From assembly GCA_005223375.1 (NCBI GenBank), contig RXOD01004074.1:1-29697 (forward strand): a DNA stretch of 29,697 nt. Direction: 5' to 3'. This stretch comes from Amoebophrya sp. AT5.2. Its lineage: Eukaryota; Sar; Dinophyceae; Syndiniales; Amoebophryaceae. A model generated the notes under the pieces. That model saw nothing but the letters and a program-made list of their open reading frames with translations, was not told the DNA's origin and did not search any database. A program made the position numbers and the translations under genes. Shown here piece by piece: positions 1 to 9,040 of the stretch (positions within the stretch are counted from its first letter, which is position 1; every line of letters begins with the position of its first letter).

Positions 1-2
1 CT

Positions 3-3000
3 GCGACTGCCGCCGCTGCGGTGGATGACATCACGACAACTTTGGAGCACGAACACCAGCTGTACACGCCGACGGCCGCGGATCATCTGGCGGGCGGTGC
101 CACTGCAAGCTACGGCTCATCCCCCGAAGTGGGGGTCGGGGTGGCAGGAGCCCCCACTGGTGGAACGACGGTAGCGGCCCCGGCCAGCCTGCCGCATGCA
201 GGATCGCCCGCCACCGATTCGTCCCAGACACGCGACACCACGCTACGACCAGACTATGCGAAGCCATCCTCCTCTGCGACTGCAGCAGTTGATCCGTATG
301 CAGCTACGGCGCAGCTGCAGCTCCAATCGCAAACCACGACCGCAGCAGCAGCAGATCCGTATACAGCTACGACGCAACTGCAGCACCAATCGCAACCCAC
401 TGGAGCCGAATACTACACGAGCGAGTACAGCGGCTACGGGCACAGTGGTGCACTGGGGGGCCCCGAGCAGTCTTACGGAGGAGCTGCGGCTGGTGAGTAT
501 GGTGCTGCCTCGACCGGCAAAGGGACGGCTGGGAATGCGGGCGCTGTAGACGCGAGCTCCTACAACTATAGCTCGGCCGCAGGGTACGGCACTACTACGT
601 TGTCGAGTGCGGGGGGAAAGGGGAATAAAGATAAGTCTGCTAGTACAACTACAACCGGAGAGTTCGGCTACAAGGGCGGGGACTACTACGGGAAAGGAGA
701 CCAGAGTTACGCGAACCAAGGCGAGGCGTACGGGTGGTACTTTGCGTTTATCGATGACTTCACTTCGATCTTCGTGTTTTTGTTCAACATCGGTTTTTTA
801 GACTTGGTAGGTGCACCATGCTGTCTGCCTCTATAGTGGCGTCCTGCTTGTCTCTATAGTGGCGTTCGCTGTGATGAGTGTGATCGTGCTAGGACATGAA
901 GCTGAAGTTGAGGCTCGTGCTCGACTCCGAAAATCCGCCATGGCAATCAAACAGCTACGGAAAGCAGGGAGACCACGCGGTGGGCGTTGACGCACACGGC
1001 AGCAAGGGCGTGACTGCCACAGACGCGCACGGGAAGGGCGGTGACTCCTACGCCGCTGGATATGGAGGAAAAGCTGACTACTACGGCGGAAAAAACGACT
1101 ACAACTATGGGAAGCAGGGCAGTGACAGTGGATACTACGGAAAAGACAATGGCGGCGGCAAGTGCAAGAACAAGGACTACAACTACAACGGCGGCGCGTA
1201 CGGCGGCAAAGACGGCGGCTGGGGGTACAACGGGGGGAAGGATCACTCATACAACGGCAATGACGGATCCTGGTCGGGCTACGGCAAGGATTCTTCGTCG
1301 TACGGCAAGGACTCGTGGGGAGGATACGGCGGCAAGCAGGACTCCTGGTCCCAAGGGAAGGACTCTTGGTCCTACGCGAAGGACCACTCCTCGTACGGAG
1401 GGAAAGACGGATCCTATGGTAATTTCGTGATATACTTACATCAAGAAGTTTAGTAAAAAGTGTAAGCAGTAACTGCGTTCTTGTACTAGTACTTGTAGTT
1501 CGTGCTTCCTCTTGTCCTTGGCTCTCGAGGCGGGGTTTGGAATTGATGGACTCGCTTGCATTTGGTAGCACTTTCTTGTCCATGATGTCTGCTCACGACC
1601 GATCACCTGGCTGCTGCTTTCAGGTAAAGACGGGTCATACGGCGGTGGTAAGGACGGCGCCTACGGCAAGGACGGTTCGTGGTCCGGGTACGGAAAAGAC
1701 GGTAAGGGCGAAGCAGCGTGGTGGGCGGCATCCTCCGGCGGTGGCGGAAAAGACGGCTACGGCGGATACAGCAACGGGCACGGCAAGTATGGAGCAAAAC
1801 ACTCCGGCATCAAGGGCGAGAAGAACAACTGGAACGCCCAATCCTGGGGCGGCCAGGCGGACAACTCGGGCTGGGGGGCAACTGGAAATGAGTGTGGTTC
1901 TACTTCTTGGGACCAGTGGGGCGGCTCGTCTTCCTGGAATGGCAAGGGCGCAGGTGATCAGCAGTGGAACAACAGCTCCGCCGCGTCTTGGAACAACAAT
2001 GCGTCTGCTGACGCGAGCGCTGGCGGCAAACAAGGAGGTGGCGGGAAAGATAATTCCAATCCGGCTACCACCTGGGTTTGGAAAAGCGACGGGTGGACGT
2101 GGTGGCAAGAAGCAGTGGCAGTGCAGCAGGTTGGGACTGGTGGGGGAAAGCAGGGCAGCGCAGAAACCGGCACCAATGTTGAAGGTGGCGCTGCGGCGAC
2201 TGCGGATGGGAGCGGACCTTCCGGCGCGACTACATCGGCTGCTCAAGCCCCGAAAGGTGGTAAGAACAACTCCGCTCCTGCTGCAGACACCAAAGGGAAG
2301 GGCGACTGTAATACCGGAGGTAAGGGCGGCGACGCCGGTAGCGCATCCTGGGCGGCGATTTCGACCGCGGAAGCGCAGCAGCAGCAGGGTGATGGGACGT
2401 CAAACTGGGGCTGGTACGGCGACGGCAAGCAGAGCGGGCAAGGAATAGGAAAGCAAGGCCAGAACTACAGCGGGAAAAGCAAGGGTGCAGACGGCGGTAA
2501 GGGCGGGTACTGGAACAAGGATGGGACCTGGAACTCGAGTTTCGGCGGGGGCAAAACTCAAACCGGGGGGAACATGAAAGGTGGGAAGATGATGGGCAAG
2601 AAGGGGAAGCTGGGCAAGGTTGACTACGCGAACCTCTCCTCGGCCTCCCTGGGCGCGCTCGAGGCGCTCGCGCACACGAACAAGATGATCATGCAGAACA
2701 CGGTGTCGACCTCGAAGAAGAAGAAAGCACAGCACAAGGCTGAGCAGGCGAAGCAGCGGAAGCTGCTAAACCCGCTGAAGGGCGAGGCCCTCGAGATCAT
2801 GATGCTGCGCACGAGTCAAATCGACGAGTACAACTGCGGGTGGCTCAACGAGCTCGTCCTTGGCCAGCACGTCATCCTCCGCCGCACCCCCGACGCCGAC
2901 CTCCGCAACCTTTTTGGTGTTCGGGGCCTCGACATCAAACGCCCCCGGCGAAGGAAGCACTTTCAGTTTGCGTGCATCTACGACGTGCAGATCCAGGACG

Positions 3001-4099
3001 AGCCGCACGATTTTACCTGCGTTGCGCGGCTGGGCGGGAACGACGGGGAGAACTTGCGCAACATAGTGCGCACCAACCCCGAGATCCACCTGAATATGTA
3101 CGGCAGCAACCTCGTAGAGGAACCGCTGGTGATCCACCTGGAGACGGCGTGTCAGGAAGCGTACGAGTACGCCATGATCGCGGTTGAGGTGATCCTCCAC
3201 AAGGTCTACTTGCAGCTGGACGCCTGGGTGGTGGATAAGGACCACGTGGGCAAGAACATCAACCTGCAGATCCACAAACTGGAAAAGCAAACCGACTACC
3301 CCGCGAAGCTGGAGACGCCGCCGTGGCTACTTGCGGCGCGCCATCGACCGAAACTGCACGACGCAATCATGGAGCCAAACCGATTGGTATTGATGTTCTA
3401 ACTAATATGGCTTTTGATGAAGATCATGCTCAGCTTCACCAGTTTCGGTCTGCGCGTGATCGGCAAAGGGCTGCAGCGTTTGTTAAATTAAATCCTAGCT
3501 GCAAGCAGGAGCTTCTAACCCAGCTGAGCCAAAGAATAAAAAGTGATAAATTATTAACAGATCAAGGCGATGGGCGAGGAGGCCGAGAATCTCGTCGGCA
3601 CCCCCAGCAAGGAGGAGACCGAGAAGTACAACCAGGATCCGCTTGCGCTCTTCAGCTCGCAGTTTGGCGGTAGCAAGAAGCCAGCGAGTGTCCCAGCGCT
3701 TCAGCCTCACAAACGAATCCCGGAGTGCATTCAGAAGATGACCGAAAACGGGCTCGAAGACACTCCGGACACGGCAGCGCCGTCCTCCGCCGCGGCCTCC
3801 CCGGTACTCTCTGTTGTAGAGGAAGAAGGTGTCATGGCGGAAAAAGAGGAAATCACCGCTGAGAAACCGAAGCCGAAGCTGGCGTCCACGGGCGGCTCGT
3901 CGTTCCTGGCTGGCGGCGCTCGCTCCACCGTCTGCATCGGAAAGAGCAGCTTCGCCGCGGCCGCGAAAGCCTCCGCTGCAGCTGCTTTCGCCACCGCTGG
4001 CACGGGCACTGTCACGAACACGTCGAAGGCGAGAAGCCTCTCTAGTTCGCGGTCTAGTTCTAAAGCTCCAGCAGGAGCAGCCGCAGCTACCTCAACCTC

Positions 4100-4132
<33 letters not shown>

Positions 4133-4835
4133 CTCGAAGCTCCCGGCTGTGAAAGAAACGCTTTTGCCGCCAGGCGACGACGAGGAATTTCCGATGATGG
4201 CGCTTCCGGCAGATGTCGGCATCAAGCCGCGTGGCTCCGGAACGTGGAGCAGGAGCAAGAAGTACTTTTTTATAGTGATTGCGTCGGAGGTCGAGGTGCG
4301 CATTTTAAACGCTGACGACGGAGGTGCGCCTTTTATGGACATAATCTCTGCTTTCTAGCGCTATATTTAATCTTGATGAAGATGATCGAGAAACTATAAT
4401 TAAAACTACAACTACTTCTGCACCAGATACTAATCAAGTAGAAGGAGGACATCACCTGGGGAGGCGGAGGCGAGTTCCTGGAGCGGTGTTACGTCGTGTC
4501 GTTTCTGGGCACGCCCGCTCCGCCGAAGGGACAAGGCTGTGCCGCCGCCGGTCGGCTGCACCAGTGGGGATCGTGGCGGGGCTGGGGCGTCGTCTTCGTC
4601 AGCGTTTGCGTCTTCGTCTGGCGCTTCATCTAAGAGAGCCCACACCCATCGCGATTTCAACGGGACGCACAACATCACGAAGACCCACGCCTACGCGGTG
4701 ATGTGCCACGCTGATAGTTCCGCCGATGGCACGCTCGAGACCATCCTCTTCTACCGGCCGAAAACCGATCCGATGCCGAACAGGGGTCAACGATTTGTGG
4801 AGCCATGCGCTGACTCGTTCGCATTTCTCACCTGA
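3..4835 (+). CDS. Gly/Tyr/Lys-rich KH-domain RNA-binding protein, 5' partial, five exons
   Basis: The reading frame is open from the left edge, so the true start lies outside the window. Proposed exons are 3-733, 955-1418, 1624-3386, 3561-4261/4262 and 4442/4445-4835. The first three introns are GT-AG and keep phase (734-954, 1419-1623, 3387-3560). Exons 1-3 are low-complexity: a 21-residue repeat near 291-402, then many short G-Y-G-K-D, S-Y-G-K and W-G motifs. At about 2780-3290 lies a folded region with a KH-like core: a hydrophobic strand, the loop GGNDGENLRNI in the place of the KH GxxG loop, then IHLNMYGSN and a long helix. Exon 4 is acidic, Ala/Ser-rich, with a serine run. The likely role is RNA or single-stranded nucleic-acid binding, with the G/Y/K-rich arm possibly driving condensation (inference). 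Exon 5 has an unresolved frame. The KH call is moderate and no orthologue is recognised. Confidence 0.72.
291..402 (+). repeat. Imperfect 63-nt in-frame coding repeat
   Basis: A unit starting GATCCGTAT at 291 recurs at 354, 63 nt later. The copies match over about 49 nt with a few substitutions and encode DPYAATAQLQLQSQ and DPYTATTQLQHQSQ. The period is a whole number of codons, so this is an in-frame expansion in the disordered N-terminal arm of the KH protein. Confidence 0.8.
734..954 (+). other. Intron 1 of the KH gene (GT-AG)
   Basis: The donor is GTGGTA and the acceptor AAACAG. Joining 733 to 955 makes a glycine codon and continues the Y-G-K-rich frame. TACGG occurs just before the donor (729-733) and just after the acceptor (956-960), so the same spliced sequence could arise from several breakpoints. 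Inside, the 14-mer CTCTATAGTGGCGT occurs at 829-842 and 852-865. No clear terminal inverted repeat is seen. Confidence 0.75.
1419..1623 (+). other. Intron 2 of the KH gene (GT-AG)
   Basis: The donor is GTAATT after CTATG, and the acceptor is TGCTTTCAG after a pyrimidine-rich stretch. The splice rejoins a glycine codon (G|GT) and the G-K-D-G repeat continues across it. GGTAA occurs at both boundaries (1418-1422 and 1623-1627). Confidence 0.78.
3387..3560 (+). other. Intron 3 of the KH gene (GT-AG)
   Basis: The donor is GTATTG and the acceptor TTATTAACAG, phase 0. Without splicing, the KH exon ends at a TAA inside this segment at 3399-3401. Spliced, the frame continues as IKAMGEEAENLVG into exon 4. 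A yeast-like branch sequence, CTAACTAA, lies unusually close to the donor. Confidence 0.7.
4090..4135 (+). repeat. AGC/AGT trinucleotide run (polyserine)
   Basis: A run of AGC codons passing into AGT codons encodes about 13 consecutive serines in exon 4 of the KH gene. It is a typical slippage-prone coding microsatellite in a disordered region. Confidence 0.85.
4262..4444 (+). other. Intron 4 of the KH gene, boundaries ambiguous, possible introner
   Basis: Two excisions are possible. GT-AG splicing (donor GTACTT at 4262, acceptor AAGTAG ending 4441) leads into the frame ending at 4835. Excision at the direct repeat AGAAG (4258-4262 and 4440-4444) leads instead into a second frame starting EDITWGGGGEF, which has the more gene-like third-position bias. 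The left end just inside the repeat carries ACTTTTTTATAG (4264-4275), a 12-mer found again at 15548 and 15574. The inverted similarity of the two ends is weak. Confidence 0.5.
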
Positions 4836-6508
4836 TAAGTAGTACGAGATCTAGGCTAGTAGACCTAGAATATCCGGACTTTTTATTTTGAAAGAATTTT
4901 ACTTCGAGGTAATTCTGATCCTTTGTTTCGACGTCCCCCTAGTGACTCCGCGACTGGTCCGACGAAATGCTATTCGTAAAGTGCGCTCACCCACACTATT
5001 AATCCGACAGTCATATACTCGTTTCGCATTAAATACTTATATCTACTGCTGCTCTTGGGTACGTTCGTAATTTGTTGAACCTGATGATGAAGTTCTGGAT
5101 CAAAGATTTGGGTTAACTTCGACGCGGCTCCGACGACAGCGAAGCGTTGTTCGATTCATTTTACAAACAGTTCCTATTCCTTTTCTCGATGTCTACATTC
5201 TATCGGTGTGGGCTCATCTCCAGCGAGCTATCTCTGATGGATAACTTCAACTAGCCAGCGTGAAATCTTATATCTTTTTTGAAACGAATACGAAACTTCC
5301 CAGCACCGTCGGAACGACAAGCAGGTCTGAACATAAGAAGTAATAGATACCAGGAGCAAGATGAAAATTTCTGCAATATTGATCTTGACCGCCTTTTCTA
5401 CGTAGGTACGACCAGAGCAAGCTCTAGCTCCTGACCTACCGGGGGACGGGCCACGGTCAGCTCTTACTCGTACAAAGAACCAGTGCCAGTGGCTTGAACG
5501 AAGGAATAAACCGTCACAACGTACTACAAAGGTATCCGTCAAGTCTCTTCTAGGGTCGATAGACCAATACCGCAGGAGCGACATGATGTACCGCGTAGGG
5601 CGATCACCTCACCTAGGCACCTCGATCCTTTTTGGCACAGGCAGTGCCGCCGCTGCTGTGTCGCTCGTGGCTGACAGACAAGAAGAACGGCTAAGATAAC
5701 GACTGATTTAGCATCAGCAAGTGTATCTGTACCAAAGAACATGCTAAAGCGCGTTCAGGTTTAGCCATACCGGTTTAGGGTGAAAAGAACTTTGTTAGTC
5801 CAGGGTTTAGGGTTCCTGTATTCAACATGCTCTACGACGACATTAAGCAAATGAAATTAAGTTTAAGACGTACGTTTTTCTGCTCAAGAGAATCACAACG
5901 ATGGATGGAATTTCCGTTTTGATTTCGACCTTAGATTCTTCTACAACACCCGGCGCTATCTAACCGATCCGCGGCGAGTCGAAATTCGCCTGCTGGCTTG
6001 AATCCTTCCATCCGCTACCTATGATGATCGAATAAATAAATCTCGGCCCCCATCTTCATCTACTAGATCTCAACGAACTAGCACTAGTATGCACAGGCGA
6101 GTCCGACCTCCCGCACGTTCAGGTAGAAGATTTTCTTCGATATGAAGCTCCGTCGACTTCCGACCACGTCTCAGTGGAGCCCCGATAAAACAACAAGCTG
6201 AACAAACACCTCAAAAGCGGCCACCATTTCATCTTTTGGAAAAAGAAAAACTTGTACAACACAATGCGGGGAAGGGTGCACCGGGACGCGGAGGAGATGG
6301 GCATACGCGCAGATTTCCCTGCGCAGAGGTCGCACCGTTCTGTCTGAAAGACAACGATGAAGATCACTCACAAAAAGCATATTGGGTCGCTCACCAGATG
6401 CAGGAGAACGAAGTAGCCGCACTTGCTCGTTTTATTGGTATAAACCTCCTGGTGGTAACAAGTGCGAAGGATCGGCTACTCGTCACAAAGATACTAGGCA
6501 AACGAAAA
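4836..6508. other. Intergenic, no supportable gene
   Basis: This stretch is richer in A+T than the flanking exons and has no ORF with coding-like composition on either strand; the longest is a 118-codon minus-strand ORF at 5228-5584 with no recognisable motif. GGTTTAGGG-type fragments occur at 5772-5779 and 5803-5815. The frame of the next gene is open from 6236 and has an earlier ATG at 6398, so its 5' end could reach into this region. Confidence 0.6.
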
Positions 6509-9040
6509 ATGGTGTCGCTTGCCCGTCCTCCGTGTCGTTTTCTCCACTTGCTGCTGACTGCTTTATTGCTGCCGGAAGATCTGGGGACGGGTTTTGCACG
6601 CGCTGCTGTTCCGGTTCATCCACTGGAAGCTTCAAGCAGCCCCCGACGAGCGCGATTCAATGGTTCATCTGGTGGTACTTCTAACAGTAAGAACAGCAGG
6701 AACGCGTCGCGCTCGCCGGAAACGCACGACCACAGGTGGGCCACAAATGTGAGTGCGAAGGCGAACGCCACCAAGGGCACAACGAATTACCGACGCGTGG
6801 TCCGCCGCCGCATTCCCGCGGCCATCTCGCTGCCGATTGCTTCGCGGAACGGCGGAGGCGGTTCTGCGCCTGTGGTCGGAGCTGGTCGTGGTGTTCCTCC
6901 TGTTTTCCGTGCAGGAAAAGGTGGCTCCCAAGATGCTACTTCTGAAGTAGAAGGTCTCGCGCACCACGATGTTGAGGACCTTCTTCCTGCGTTTCGGCGC
7001 GGCCGAACTGTGCAGGGGCTGCTGGAGGTGCTCACCGAAGATCCGTTTGCCGCCCTCGACCCCGGCCGCGACGGCTGGTCGCCGCTGCACGCCATCGCCC
7101 ACGACACGCGCCTGGACGCGTGGACGGTGCTGGAACGTAAGGAACGCAAATTTTTGCAGCAGGAGGACATCAAGGCTTGTGGTAAAACGTCGAGACCGAC
7201 CACGCCGCTCGACGCGGCTGCTTTGTCGGAGCACAACAAAAGCCACGGCAAGAGCATGAAGGGGGGTCTACTGCTGCGGAGTGGGAACGTTTGGCGCGAA
7301 CACTGCGGCGAGGCTGGTGCCGAAGATGAAGTGGTTTTGGAGCACCCGGATCCGGGATTGGTGTGTTCCGATGACAATGCGGAGGAAATCATCGAGGAGT
7401 TCCTGCGGCTGCACCTCCTCGCAGATCGTGATGGAGGAGGCGGGAAGGCGGAAGAAGTAGAGAAGCAGCCGAACAACAAGCCCAAGAAAGCGTGGGCGCT
7501 GGTGCCCTCGCACCAAGGCCCCCGCAGTCTGACTCAAGGGATCGAGAGCGTGCTGAGCGATCGAGGGAGGCCGCCGCGGCCACCGCCCCCTCCCCCTCCG
7601 CCGCCGACTCCGATCGACGTCGATCTGGTCCTCGGAGTCGATCCATCAGTCGCACCGGTAGAAGTTGATCGGGGCGGCAGCTGCGGCTCCTCGAGAAATC
7701 GCTCGAACGTCGGCTCAGTGGAGTCGCGAAGGAGGAGCAGGAGCAAAAACACACGAATTCTCGCGCGCTCGCTCTCGTCCGATTCATCTCGGATGTCTAC
7801 GACAACGGGCGGCGCGCGCACCGCGTACACGCGGTCTACGTGTCGGAAGGTATCCGGAAACTCGGGGAGCCGGCTGACGCTCGACACCGAAGACATGTCC
7901 GAGGAGCTGGAGGGTGTCGAGCGAACGCCCGGATCGAACGCGACGTCGTTCAGAGCCCATCCACTGCGTCTGAGCGACGTCGCGTTCGATGCGGGCGAAC
8001 CTGCGTCTGAGGAGGAGAGTGAGGGAGAAGATGATACTTCTTCGGTTCATCTCGAACTCGAGGCCGCGAAGACGAACGAAATGCCGCGGAACACCAGGAA
8101 GAAGCGGCCCCTCGAGATCGCTTCCAAGGCCACCACCCTCGCGCAGATCCTCGTCGAGCACGGCGCCGATGTAAACGCTGCTATCACCGCCCCGCTCCTC
8201 CAGGGCACAAAACCGCTATTCGGTGCCTGGCTGCGGATCAATGGGGAAGGAGAGCGCTCCCCCCCGAACGTCGATTTAGCTGCTTTCCTGCTCCTCCACG
8301 GGGCGGATTTCAAGGAGATGCTCCGGGTCGTGGACATTCTGGACGTGGGAGGAATCGGCAGATCGATGCTGTTTGACAACACGGCGGAGAACAAGGTAAT
8401 TTCGCCGATACAAATCCGCCGCTGGATCGCGAGGGATGCGGATTACGCAGACGATCTGGCGGGGCTGCTGGAGCAGAACCTGGCGAAGGGACAGCTGCAG
8501 TCGTGTGGAGGTCCTCGTGCGGCTTTTGGTGGTGCAGAGGAGCTACCTGTTCGCAAAAACGGCTTATTTTGCCAGACGAGTCACACCTTACCGCCCGAAG
8601 TGGTGCTGCGTATGCGGAAAGCCCGGGAGGTGCGCCGGGGGATACTGGCTGCATCTAGTTCGACGTCGACTTCTTCAAGCGCTAGCACCGGCGGTCAAGA
8701 TGGGGCAAATACACTCGGAGGGAAGAAGATGCAGCCGATCGTGGACAATATGGATTTATTTGCCGTTCTGAAGGAAAATCTGGAGAGAGAGCTGCGGTCG
8801 GCGAAGACAAACGCGATTTTGAAGCGGCCTTACCAATCCGAGGTGAAGACGGTGATGATGCTGAGGCTAGTGCAAGTGCTGCAAACGGTCAACCAGCTCG
8901 CGCTGGAGGCGGAGGTGGGGATGGGGATGGGGGTCAAGGAACGAGATGGTGGAGTCGTCGACCATTTTTCCGGGAAAGAGGCAGCATTGGCGGGCCTTGC
9001 GGCGAAAACGAGGAGAGGGAATAGACACGTGACAGTGTAG
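6509..9040 (+). CDS. Ankyrin-repeat protein with signal-like N-terminus
   Basis: This is one uninterrupted ORF of 843 codons. I chose the ATG at 6509 because it gives a classic leader: a short basic start, then FLHLLLTALLL; an in-frame ATG at 6398 is the alternative. Two ankyrin-like regions are visible. The first is at about residues 150-270, with the motifs GWSPLHAIAHD and TPLDAAALSEH. The second is at about 530-610, with PLEIASKATTLAQILVEHGADVN (split here as PLEIASKATTLAQ and ILVEHGADVN) and LLLHGADF. Between them is a disordered stretch with a run of nine prolines and acidic and Arg/Ser-rich patches. The C-terminus is helical and charged. Ankyrin repeats mediate protein binding, and no enzymatic domain is seen. 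The leader suggests secretion or membrane targeting, but could also be an organelle presequence (inference). Confidence 0.75.
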   Translation: MVSLARPPCRFLHLLLTALLLPEDLGTGFARAAVPVHPLEASSSPRRARFNGSSGGTSNSKNSRNASRSPETHDHRWATNVSAKANATKGTTNYRRVVRRRIPAAISLPIASRNGGGGSAPVVGAGRGVPPVFRAGKGGSQDATSEVEGLAHHDVEDLLPAFRRGRTVQGLLEVLTEDPFAALDPGRDGWSPLHAIAHDTRLDAWTVLERKERKFLQQEDIKACGKTSRPTTPLDAAALSEHNKSHGKSMKGGLLLRSGNVWREHCGEAGAEDEVVLEHPDPGLVCSDDNAEEIIEEFLRLHLLADRDGGGGKAEEVEKQPNNKPKKAWALVPSHQGPRSLTQGIESVLSDRGRPPRPPPPPPPPPTPIDVDLVLGVDPSVAPVEVDRGGSCGSSRNRSNVGSVESRRRSRSKNTRILARSLSSDSSRMSTTTGGARTAYTRSTCRKVSGNSGSRLTLDTEDMSEELEGVERTPGSNATSFRAHPLRLSDVAFDAGEPASEEESEGEDDTSSVHLELEAAKTNEMPRNTRKKRPLEIASKATTLAQILVEHGADVNAAITAPLLQGTKPLFGAWLRINGEGERSPPNVDLAAFLLLHGADFKEMLRVVDILDVGGIGRSMLFDNTAENKVISPIQIRRWIARDADYADDLAGLLEQNLAKGQLQSCGGPRAAFGGAEELPVRKNGLFCQTSHTLPPEVVLRMRKAREVRRGILAASSSTSTSSSASTGGQDGANTLGGKKMQPIVDNMDLFAVLKENLERELRSAKTNAILKRPYQSEVKTVMMLRLVQVLQTVNQLALEAEVGMGMGVKERDGGVVDHFSGKEAALAGLAAKTRRGNRHVTV

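Noticed and set aside
831..1583. Minus-strand 250-codon ORF
   Set aside because: It is antisense to exon 2 of the KH gene and the flanking introns; the Arg/Ser/Cys-rich translation mirrors the G/Y/K-rich coding strand.
1635..2246. Minus-strand 203-codon ORF
   Set aside because: It is a shadow of exon 3, whose + frame continues the repeat pattern and joins the KH region.
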